Below, piece by piece: positions 1 to 5,025 of a DNA stretch of 5,025 nucleotides. The position numbers and the translations under genes are program-made. The DNA lies in the NCBI GenBank assembly GCA_001795315.1, contig MGOH01000036.1, positions 4,381 to 9,405 on the forward strand. The letters run 5' to 3'. This DNA is from Chloroflexi bacterium RBG_19FT_COMBO_48_23. GTDB taxonomy: Bacteria; Chloroflexota; Dehalococcoidia; GIF9; UBA5620. Every line of letters starts with the position of its first letter. Position 1 is the first letter of the stretch. Below the pieces are notes generated by a model. That model was not told where the DNA came from and made no database searches. It was given only the letters and a program-made list of their open reading frames with translations.

Positions 1-662
1 CCATTGACAAAACCGAACTCAAACTTGGTATCGGCAATAATAATGTCCCGTCCCCTAGCATAGTTTCGAGCGTGCTGGTAGACAGCCAGGCTCTTTTCCT
101 CGAGCTCACGAGCGGTGGATTTGCCCACCAGGTTTTCCATCTCTTTTTTGCTGAGAGGCTCATCATGCCCGGTATCGGCTTTGGTAGTTGGTGTGAATAT
201 GGGTTCAGGCAGTTCCTGGCTTTCTTGCAGTCCTTTGGGCGTTAGCATGCCACATATGGTGCCGGCTTGTTTATACTCTGCCCAGGCTGAACCTGAAATG
301 TAGCCTCGAACGACACATTCAACAGGGACGCGCTCAGCTTTGAGAGTAATCATCGAGCGACCGATAAGATAATCCGGCAGTGTGGTATTCGGCGGAAAGT
401 ATTGTTTTAATGAATCTAGAGTATCTATCGGCGTTATGAGGTGGTTGGGCATGACCTGGCTTGTCTTTTCAAACCAGAAGAATGATATCTGATTGAGCAC
501 CCGTCCTTTATCGGGAATGGGGTCGGGCAGGACAACATCGAATGCGGAGAGTCTGTCTGTAGAGACGATTAGCAGTTTATCGTCAAGGTTGTAGGTGTCA
601 CGTACTTTTCCCCGACAGAACAGAGGGAGAGGCAAGTTTGCTTCAGATAGAGTTGTTGACAT
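1..662 (-). CDS. purC: Phosphoribosylaminoimidazole-succinocarboxamide synthase (SAICAR synthetase), 3'-truncated by window edge
   Basis: PurC joins CAIR and aspartate with ATP to make SAICAR, in the cytoplasmic IMP pathway. The ATG at 662 opens an uninterrupted frame of 220 codons to the window edge. Near the N terminus are RGKVRD (17-22), the nucleotide-binding start, and STDRLSAFD (34-42). The first family signature is VPVECVVRGYISGSAW (112-127), and the second, IIADTKFEFG (208-217), falls just before the edge. The layout fits the longer, yeast ADE1-like form of about 300 residues, so roughly 80 C-terminal residues are missing. The gene starts 13 bases after the purB stop. No strong Shine-Dalgarno is visible: only GAG, overlapping the purB stop, about 12 bases upstream. 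Translation is therefore probably coupled to purB. It is the last visible gene of the minus-strand pur operon. Identity is very secure; the 3' end is unseen. Confidence 0.97.
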   Translation of the reverse strand, partial: MSTTLSEANLPLPLFCRGKVRDTYNLDDKLLIVSTDRLSAFDVVLPDPIPDKGRVLNQISFFWFEKTSQVMPNHLITPIDTLDSLKQYFPPNTTLPDYLIGRSMITLKAERVPVECVVRGYISGSAWAEYKQAGTICGMLTPKGLQESQELPEPIFTPTTKADTGHDEPLSKKEMENLVGKSTARELEEKSLAVYQHARNYARGRDIIIADTKFEFGFVN

Positions 663-675
663 AATGTTACCAGTC

Positions 676-2022
676 TCAAAGTGCTTGTGGTGCCAGTTCT
701 GCTGCTTTAGCTGATTTAGGTCTCTTTTTCTCGGTTAAATCCAGCCGCTGAAATACCTTATCTACATATCTGGTGAAGTATTGGTAATCGAAAAGTGACT
801 CCAGTTCTGAATCGGATAGCTCGCGCGTTACCTCGGTGTCAGCCTTTAGCAACTTTAAGAAGCTGGTTTTCTCTTTCCACGCTTTCATGGCATTTCTCTG
901 GACTAGCTTGTAGGCTTCTTGTCGGCTTAGCCCTTTATTTATTAGAGCTATGAGTACTCGTTGAGAGAAGACCAAACCTTGAGTAATCTCGAGGTTTCGG
1001 CGCATGTTTTCGGGGTAGACCTGAAGCCCTCTCATTACTGAAGTGAAGATGTGCAGGATATAATCCAGAACCAGGCAGGAGTCAGGCAAGGTGATGCGTT
1101 CATTGGAAGAATGGCTGATGTCCCTCTCATGCCACAGGGCGATATTTTCCATGGACGTTAGGGCATAACCTCTTACCAGCCGTGCCAGTCCGCAGACCCG
1201 CTCGCAGAGCTCTGGATTACGCTTATGCGGCATGGCTGAGGAGCCGGTTTGCCCGGCAGCGAATGGCTCTTCGGCTTCTAATACCTCGGTTCGTTGCAGG
1301 CTTCTGATTTCGGTGGCAAACTTTTCCAGTGAACTGGCGATGATGGCTAGCGTGGTGACGAACTGAGCATGGCGGTCGCGCTGGATAATCTGGCTTGATA
1401 TCGGTGCTGGAACTAGTCCTAACCTGGTGCAAGCCTTCTCTTCAACCTCAGGTGGCACAGTAGCGTAGGTGCCCACTGCTCCAGAGATCTTGCCCACGCT
1501 GATGGCTTTTTCAGCTTCAGTCAATCTGGCGGCATTGCGTTTCATCTCCTGTGTCCATATTGCCAGCTTAAGTCCAAAGGTGATAGGCTCGGCGTGAACA
1601 CCGTGAGTCCGACCTATCATTATGGTGTGCTTGTGCTCAATGGCTTTATCTGTAAGTACGGAAATAAGCTCGTCAATACCTTGAGCCAGGAGTTTTGCAG
1701 CCTCTTTCAGTTGGAGGCTAAGGGCAGTATCTATGACATCGGATGAAGTGAGACCGAGGTGAATGAAGCGGGACTCCTCACCGAGTCCTTCGGCCACTGC
1801 TTGAAGGAAAGCGGTTACGTCGTGGTGAGTCACCTTGAGAATTTCGGCGACGCGCTCCAGGCTAACACGCGCCTTCTTTATCTTGGGGATCGACTCTTTG
1901 GGGATGACTCCTACATCTGCCCAGGCTTCGCAGACGGCTATCTCGACCTGAAGCCATTTATCGAACTTATTGTCTTCAGACCATGTTTTTTTCATCTGTG
2001 GTCGGGAGTAGCGTTCAATCAT
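676..2022 (-). CDS. purB: Adenylosuccinate lyase
   Basis: PurB belongs to the fumarase/aspartase superfamily. It removes fumarate from SAICAR to give AICAR and from adenylosuccinate to give AMP. The protein has 448 residues and opens with MIERYSRPQM, a family-typical N terminus. Conserved blocks are THHDVTAF (65-72), HLGLTSSDV (88-96), GRTHGVHAEP (137-146, with a candidate catalytic His140) and the superfamily signature GSSAMPHKRNP (260-270), whose Ser261/Ser262 pair lies on the mobile catalytic loop. HERDISHSSNERI (298-310) is also typical. The final 18 residues (431-448) are a Lys/Ala-rich tail beyond the usual end of about 430. The start is fixed by GGAG at 2035-2032, 9 bases before the ATG, inside the 17-base gap after purE. 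It lies between purE and purC, as expected for an operon. No damage is visible and the active site looks intact. Confidence 0.98.
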   Translation of the reverse strand: MIERYSRPQMKKTWSEDNKFDKWLQVEIAVCEAWADVGVIPKESIPKIKKARVSLERVAEILKVTHHDVTAFLQAVAEGLGEESRFIHLGLTSSDVIDTALSLQLKEAAKLLAQGIDELISVLTDKAIEHKHTIMIGRTHGVHAEPITFGLKLAIWTQEMKRNAARLTEAEKAISVGKISGAVGTYATVPPEVEEKACTRLGLVPAPISSQIIQRDRHAQFVTTLAIIASSLEKFATEIRSLQRTEVLEAEEPFAAGQTGSSAMPHKRNPELCERVCGLARLVRGYALTSMENIALWHERDISHSSNERITLPDSCLVLDYILHIFTSVMRGLQVYPENMRRNLEITQGLVFSQRVLIALINKGLSRQEAYKLVQRNAMKAWKEKTSFLKLLKADTEVTRELSDSELESLFDYQYFTRYVDKVFQRLDLTEKKRPKSAKAAELAPQAL

Positions 2023-2031
2023 ATTCTTCTT

Positions 2032-2035
2032 CTCC
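2032..2035 (-). promoter_or_regulatory. Ribosome binding site of purB
   Basis: GGAG, followed by AAGAAGAAT, lies 9 bases before the purB ATG, in the 17-base gap after the purE TAG. It confirms the start that yields the family-typical N terminus. Confidence 0.75.
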
Positions 2036-2039
2036 GGGT

Positions 2040-2498
2040 CTATGTCTCAGCCAGCTTCTGTTTGTATTTCTCATAGGCGTCTTTTATTTCTTTATATTTT
2101 ATGCCCAGAATTTGGGCAGCCAGCAGGGCAGCATTCTTAGCTCCTGGCGTGCCGATGCCGACACATGCCACAGGTACTCCGGCTGGCATCTGGACTATAG
2201 AGTATAGCGAGTCAACGCCTTTGAGTTCGCTGGTAGGTAGCGGCACTCCGATGACCGGCAATGTCGTCCAGCTGGCTAGAACTCCAGGCAGATGAGCCGC
2301 AGCGCCAGCAGCAGCGATTATGACTTCTACCCCTTCTTCTTTAGCCTTGGAAGCATATTCACGAACTTTATCCGGGTTTCTGTGTGCTGATAATATCGAC
2401 AATTCATATTTGATGTTTAGTTGCTGTAATATATCCAGGGCTGGCTGTATTAACGGCTCATCGTTTTTGCTGCCTATGACTATGCCTAATAGGGGCAT
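2040..2498 (-). CDS. purE: N5-carboxyaminoimidazole ribonucleotide mutase (PurE, class I)
   Basis: The protein has 152 residues, normal for PurE. Class I PurE moves the carboxyl group of N5-CAIR to carbon 4 to give CAIR. Visible motifs are GSKNDEP (9-15, the phosphate/ribose loop, usually GSxSDxP, so Asn replaces the common Ser), SAHRNP (37-42, with His39 matching the catalytic histidine known as His45 in E. coli), AGAAAHLPGVLAS (64-76), LPVIGVP (80-86), GVDSLYSIVQMPAGVPV (94-110) and NAALLAAQIL (122-131). SAHR rather than SAHK points to class I, which normally works with PurK; no purK is visible here. The start codon directly abuts the purD stop (TAAATG), and its Shine-Dalgarno is embedded in the last purD codons, indicating translational coupling. 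Identity is very secure. The substrate (N5-CAIR or AIR plus CO2) is inferred from the class. Confidence 0.97.
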   Translation of the reverse strand: MPLLGIVIGSKNDEPLIQPALDILQQLNIKYELSILSAHRNPDKVREYASKAKEEGVEVIIAAAGAAAHLPGVLASWTTLPVIGVPLPTSELKGVDSLYSIVQMPAGVPVACVGIGTPGAKNAALLAAQILGIKYKEIKDAYEKYKQKLAET

Positions 2499-3764
2499 TT
2501 ACTTTACCTCCCTGGCTGCGATATCTTTGCGGTAATGACAGCCATCGAAATGGATGCGAGGCAGATTATGGTAGACTTTGGCTCTGGCTTCAGCCATGTT
2601 TTTGCCAGCGGCTGTTACCGTGAGCACTCGTCCTCCGTCAGTATGCACTTGTGAATTATTGTCGAGCTTGGTCCCGGCATGGAAAACCAGAATTTTTTCA
2701 TCCACCTTGTCCAGTCCTGTAATGGGAAAACCCGTCTTGTAACTTCCAGGATATCCGGCCGATGCCATCACCACACCGACGCAGGCGTCGTTGTTCCACT
2801 CTACAACCACTTCGTTCAGCCTATTATCTACTATAGCCAGAACAATGTCCACTAAATCAGTCTTCAGGCGAGGTAAAATTGCCTGGGTCTCCGGGTCACC
2901 GAATCTGGCGTTAAATTCTAACACTTTTGGCCCGTCTTTGGCTATCATCAGGCCGGCATAAAGTACCCCTTTGTAAGACATACCTTCTTGTGCCATTGCC
3001 TCTACCGCTGGTTGCAGAATATTTTTTGTTACCTCCCGGGTCATTTGGGTATCAAAGAATCCGGGCGGGCTGTAGCTGCCCATGCCACCAGTGTTAGGGC
3101 CCTGGTCATCGTCAAACACCCTCTTATAGTCACAAGCTGGAACCATCGGGATAACTGTCTTGCCGTCGGTAAAGGCTAAAAGACTTACTTCTTTGCCGGT
3201 TAGATATTCCTCAATCACCACACTGTCACCGGCCGAACCAAAAACCTTAGCCTCCATAATATCAGACAGGGCTTTTAAAGCTTCCTCTGTGGAGCTGGCT
3301 ACGGTTACTCCTTTACCGGCAGCCAGACCATCAGCCTTAACTACGACCGGTGTTGGCTGAGACTCAAGATATTTTTTAGCTTCGAGATAGCTGGAGAAAG
3401 TGATACTATTAGGGCAGGGTATGCCATATTTTTGCATCAGGTTTTTGGCAAAGACCTTGCTCGATTCCAGTTGCGCGGCGGCTTTCGTCGGCCCGAAGAT
3501 TGGCAGACGTAAACGTTCAAAGTAATCTACAATACCTGCAGCTAAGGATGCTTCTGGACCAACGATGGTGAGGGTAATGCCGATGTCTTGGGCAGCTTTA
3601 GCTAAAGCCTCTATATTGGTGGGACGGATGTTCAGATTATTGGCGATGGATGCCGTGCCAGCGTTGCCTGGGGCTACATAGAGTTCCTTGACTTTGGGGC
3701 TTTGGGCGATTTTCCAGGCCAGTGCATGCTCCCTAGCTCCGCCGCCGATAACCATTACTTTCAA
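2499..3764 (-). CDS. purD: Phosphoribosylamine--glycine ligase (GAR synthetase), TTG start
   Basis: PurD is an ATP-grasp ligase that joins 5-phosphoribosylamine and glycine to form GAR. The protein has 421 residues, full family length. The N-terminal PurD domain starts VIGGGAREHALAWK (5-18), followed by APGNAGTA (31-38). The ATP-grasp core has VVKADGLAAGKGV (141-153), VIEEYLTGKEVS (183-194), DYKRVFDDDQGPNTGGMGSYSP (212-233) and LEFNARFGDPETQ (282-294), which includes the GARS signature RFGDPE. The C-terminal domain ends with YRKDIA (411-416). The start codon is TTG (3764-3762). It gives the standard short N terminus and sits 9 bases after AAGGAG (3779-3774), whereas the ATG at codon 4 would be about 18 bases away. 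The gene is monofunctional, with no PurM or PurN fusion. It follows the ferritin-like gene after 33 bases and abuts purE. Confidence 0.98.
   Translation of the reverse strand: MKVMVIGGGAREHALAWKIAQSPKVKELYVAPGNAGTASIANNLNIRPTNIEALAKAAQDIGITLTIVGPEASLAAGIVDYFERLRLPIFGPTKAAAQLESSKVFAKNLMQKYGIPCPNSITFSSYLEAKKYLESQPTPVVVKADGLAAGKGVTVASSTEEALKALSDIMEAKVFGSAGDSVVIEEYLTGKEVSLLAFTDGKTVIPMVPACDYKRVFDDDQGPNTGGMGSYSPPGFFDTQMTREVTKNILQPAVEAMAQEGMSYKGVLYAGLMIAKDGPKVLEFNARFGDPETQAILPRLKTDLVDIVLAIVDNRLNEVVVEWNNDACVGVVMASAGYPGSYKTGFPITGLDKVDEKILVFHAGTKLDNNSQVHTDGGRVLTVTAAGKNMAEARAKVYHNLPRIHFDGCHYRKDIAAREVK
2507..2512 (-). promoter_or_regulatory. Ribosome binding site of purE inside the purD 3' end
   Basis: GGGAGG is formed by the purD codons for Arg-Glu-Val near its C terminus. 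It lies 8 bases before the purE ATG, which itself directly follows the purD TAA. The layout supports coupled translation of the two enzymes. Confidence 0.85.
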
Positions 3765-3773
3765 AGTGTTATT

Positions 3774-3779
3774 CTCCTT
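3774..3779 (-). promoter_or_regulatory. Ribosome binding site deciding the purD TTG start
   Basis: AAGGAG lies 9 bases before the TTG at 3764 and about 18 before the ATG at purD codon 4. It sits in the 33-base gap after the ferritin-like gene and supports TTG initiation. Confidence 0.85.
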
Positions 3780-3797
3780 GTTATCGCTGCACCCCCG

Positions 3798-4058
3798 CTA
3801 TAATATCCCTTTGGTGAATTTCTCAGCTTGAACCGGGTCGAGCGTCTGAATTAGTTTAATCAATTCGGCAACATGCTCCTTCTCGTCATCGCGTATATGT
3901 TCCAGAACTCTTATGGCCTCCTCACTATCCAAAGCCTCGATATGTTCCTGGTATTGATTTATAGCCTGTAATTCGGCTATCAAATCCTCGCGGAGCATCT
4001 CTAGGTCCAGCTCTATCCCATCCTCAATGCCGGTTTCTTCATCAAAAGAATAGCTCAT
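3798..4058 (-). CDS. Small two-helix ferritin-like protein, EncFtn type
   Basis: The protein is 86 residues, acidic and almost wholly helical. After an acidic N terminus (residues 7-20), helix one (about 19-42) has Glu29 and Tyr36, and helix two (about 47-72) has LEHIRDDEKEH (52-62), a Glu59-x-x-His62 pair typical of ferritin-like di-iron sites. With only two helices, it can hold half of a four-helix site and should dimerise to complete it. The Glu29, Glu59, His62 spacing equals, as I recall it, Glu32, Glu62, His65 of Rhodospirillum rubrum encapsulated ferritin, and the second helix is visibly similar. The expected role is iron oxidation and storage or protection from oxidants. No encapsulin-targeting tail is seen; the protein ends EKFTKGIL soon after helix two. 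The start is chosen because AAGGAGG (4070-4064) lies 5 bases before the ATG; the frame stays open upstream but only through the leader. It appears to be the first gene before purD. An alternative is a rubrerythrin-type half domain. Confidence 0.85.
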   Translation of the reverse strand: MSYSFDEETGIEDGIELDLEMLREDLIAELQAINQYQEHIEALDSEEAIRVLEHIRDDEKEHVAELIKLIQTLDPVQAEKFTKGIL

Positions 4059-4063
4059 CCTTG

Positions 4064-4070
4064 CCTCCTT
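4064..4070 (-). promoter_or_regulatory. Ribosome binding site of the ferritin-like gene
   Basis: AAGGAGG lies 5 bases before the ATG at 4058. It is a near-perfect Shine-Dalgarno and decides the start: an open frame continues upstream through this site, but those codons would make the site itself coding. Confidence 0.85.
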
Positions 4071-4102
4071 ACAAATTAAATAACTGAAATAGCTGCTGCT
4101 GC

Positions 4103-4142
4103 ACGTGTCTGGGCTGAAAATGTTGTTGAGAATTTTCCACGT
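4103..4142 (-). other. Possible stem-loop in the operon leader
   Basis: In the predicted minus-strand transcript, GAAAAT (4137-4132) can pair with ATTTTC (4121-4116) around a 10-base loop. Next to it ACGTG (4142-4138) can pair with CACGT (4107-4103) across an 8-base bulge on the 3' side. The stem is A/U-rich and has no U-tract after it, so it is not a typical terminator. No known riboswitch class is recognised. Confidence 0.25.
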
Positions 4143-4158
4143 TTCGGCCAACCAGTTG

Positions 4159-4187
4159 AGTATAGCCAGTACTGAAAGCAAAATCAA
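4159..4187 (-). promoter_or_regulatory. Predicted sigma-70-type promoter for the ferritin-like/purDEBC operon
   Basis: On the minus strand TTGATT (4187-4182) and TATACT (4164-4159) are separated by exactly 17 bases, a close match to the housekeeping consensus TTGACA and TATAAT. Transcription would start near 4152, leaving a leader of about 94 bases before the ATG at 4058. It is the best promoter-like match I found upstream of the five minus-strand genes. This is pattern matching; no start site has been mapped. Confidence 0.65.
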
Positions 4188-4193
4188 GTACTT
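4167..4193. repeat. Pair of AGTACT-centred palindromes in the divergent promoter region
   Basis: CAGTACTG (4167-4174) and AAGTACTT (4186-4193) are both perfect 8-base palindromes with the same AGTACT core. Their centres are 19 bases apart, about two helical turns. The first lies inside the spacer of the minus-strand promoter; the second overlaps its -35 edge and lies just upstream of the holA -10. The position suits a repressor operator, but no known regulator is recognised, and short palindromes can arise by chance. Confidence 0.35.
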
Positions 4194-4197
4194 TGTC

Positions 4198-4208
4198 TAT
4201 GATAAAAT
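4198..4208 (+). promoter_or_regulatory. Possible -10 element for holA
   Basis: TATGAT (4198-4203), overlapped by TAAAAT (4203-4208), lies 17 to 27 bases before the holA TTG. A transcript would start near 4210 and have a short leader that just includes the GGGG ribosome-site candidate. No good -35 hexamer is found 16 to 18 bases upstream, so a weak or activated promoter is inferred. Confidence 0.35.
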
Positions 4209-4213
4209 GTAGT

Positions 4214-4217
4214 GGGG
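4214..4217 (+). promoter_or_regulatory. Weak ribosome binding site candidate of holA
   Basis: GGGG lies 8 bases before the holA TTG. It can pair with the 16S rRNA tail only with a G-U wobble, so it is weaker than the sites of the pur genes. With the TTG start it suggests low expression, as would suit a clamp-loader subunit needed in few copies. Confidence 0.45.
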
Positions 4218-4225
4218 AATAGAGC

Positions 4226-5025
4226 TTGTTTTACATACTCTACGGAAAAGACGATTTCTCCCTCCAGCGAGCGCTGGAAGAGATAAAAAACGAGTTGGGC
4301 GATCAGGAGATGCTGGCAGTTAATACCAGCATGTTAGATGGTCAGCAGCTAAATTTAAACCAACTTAAGGATGCCTGCAGTGCAGTCCCATTTTTGTGTT
4401 CGCACAGGCTGGTCATTGTTAAAGGCTTGTTGGGACGCTTTGAGTCAAAGTCCGGGTCAGAACGGCGAACAACTCGTTCTAAGTCGAAAGTTGACTCAGC
4501 GCTAAAGGAATGGATGGAGCTGGTCGAATATGTCAAACAGATGCCGTCGACCACTGTACTGGTTTTAATTGATGGCGAAGTGAAGGCTAGCAATCGCTTG
4601 TTGAAGTCTGTGTCGTCGCTGGCCAAAATCAAAGGTTTTGCTCCATTAAGCGATAGAGACCTGAGCGACTGGATACAAGACCGGGTGAAATGCGGTGGTG
4701 GAACCATATCACCCGGAGCGGCGAAGCTGCTGGTTGAGCTTGTCGGTGCCGATTTATGGACTATGAACAGCGAAATAGATAAGCTGCTTGCCTATTGCTC
4801 AGGCCAGGTTATTACCGAGGACAGCGTCAAACAGGTGACGAGTTATGCCAGAGAGGCTAATATCTTCGCTCTGGTGGATTCTATTCTTGAGGGGCGAACA
4901 AAGGTGGCTCAACAATTGCTCCATCGATTACTACGGGATGGTGCTTCTCCTTCGTATATCCTGGCTATGATTACGAGGCAGCTCCGTTTAATAGTTATGA
5001 CTAAAGACCTGGGACCGAAATTGCC
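4226..5025 (+). CDS. holA: DNA polymerase III, delta subunit, TTG start, 3'-truncated by window edge
   Basis: HolA is the clamp-loader subunit that binds and opens the beta sliding clamp. The frame runs 266 codons to the window edge; the family is about 330-345 residues, so the C-terminal collar end is missing. Seen in order: FYILYGKDDFSLQRALEEI (2-20, typical delta N terminus), SAVPFLCSHRLVIVKG (52-67, the region that carries the beta-binding element in E. coli delta), a basic Ser/Arg/Lys-rich linker (about 72-92), VLVLIDG (111-117), GFAPLSDRDLSDWI (137-150), NSEIDKLLAY (181-190), and NIFALVDSILEGR with MITRQLRLIV (212-257) in the collar domain. The TTG is forced: TAG at 4220-4222 is in frame just upstream, and the next ATG is about 28 codons in and would remove the N-terminal strand. 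GGGG at 4214-4217, 8 bases before it, may serve as the ribosome binding site. It diverges from the pur operon. Confidence 0.95.
   Translation, partial: MFYILYGKDDFSLQRALEEIKNELGDQEMLAVNTSMLDGQQLNLNQLKDACSAVPFLCSHRLVIVKGLLGRFESKSGSERRTTRSKSKVDSALKEWMELVEYVKQMPSTTVLVLIDGEVKASNRLLKSVSSLAKIKGFAPLSDRDLSDWIQDRVKCGGGTISPGAAKLLVELVGADLWTMNSEIDKLLAYCSGQVITEDSVKQVTSYAREANIFALVDSILEGRTKVAQQLLHRLLRDGASPSYILAMITRQLRLIVMTKDLGPKL

Noticed and set aside
1759..2076. A 105-codon plus-strand open frame opposite purB
   Set aside because: It lies antisense to the conserved purB coding sequence and shows no recognisable domain; it is a shadow frame.
2101..2535. Plus-strand open frames opposite purE and the end of purD
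   Set aside because: They are shadows of well-conserved enzymes on the other strand, with no recognisable products.
3765..3797. A terminator between the ferritin-like gene and purD
   Set aside because: The 33-base gap has a G-rich run and the purD ribosome site but no stem-loop and no T-tract, so co-transcription is more likely.
3765..3810. A possible internal promoter for purD (TATTAT at the end of the ferritin-like gene)
   Set aside because: No -35 hexamer is present at 16 to 18 bases, and the AT-rich match falls in ordinary coding sequence.
4059..4187. A 43-codon N-terminal extension of the ferritin-like gene
   Set aside because: It would begin at a TTG that is also the predicted -35, has no family similarity, and translates through the strong Shine-Dalgarno of the ATG at 4058.
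4342..4707. A 121-codon minus-strand open frame opposite holA
   Set aside because: The plus strand clearly encodes the delta subunit here; the antisense product is low-complexity and has no motif.

Overview
This is a gene-dense bacterial window that mostly holds de novo purine biosynthesis genes. The minus strand carries, in transcription order, a small ferritin-like gene, purD, purE, purB and the first three quarters of purC, which runs off the left edge. The genes are 0 to 33 bases apart, with no terminator-like hairpin between them, so they look like one operon. Diverging from it on the plus strand is the start of holA (DNA polymerase III delta subunit), which runs off the right edge.

The pathway genes cover four steps of IMP synthesis: PurD (GAR formation), PurE (CAIR formation), PurC (SAICAR formation) and PurB (SAICAR cleavage, and also adenylosuccinate cleavage on the AMP branch). 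PurE is class I by its motifs, but no purK lies in the window. The operon appears to start with an 86-residue two-helix ferritin-like protein. Its metal-ligand spacing matches the encapsulated-ferritin (EncFtn) type, which is not a usual partner of purine genes.

The 167-base divergent intergenic region (4059-4225) holds the main regulatory signals: a good sigma-70-type promoter facing the ferritin/pur side (TTGATT, 17 bases, TATACT), a weaker -10 facing holA, two AGTACT-centred palindromes among these elements, and a potential leader hairpin. Two genes, purD and holA, start with TTG, each fixed by family alignment plus a Shine-Dalgarno or an upstream stop.

The organism is a bacterium with balanced base composition and strong purine-rich ribosome binding sites. 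The proteins and the gene order suggest an anaerobic Chloroflexota (Dehalococcoidia-like) genome, but that is an impression from memory and not demonstrated. I see no mobile element, CRISPR array, RNA gene or clearly novel system. There is no gene-free stretch over 300 bases.
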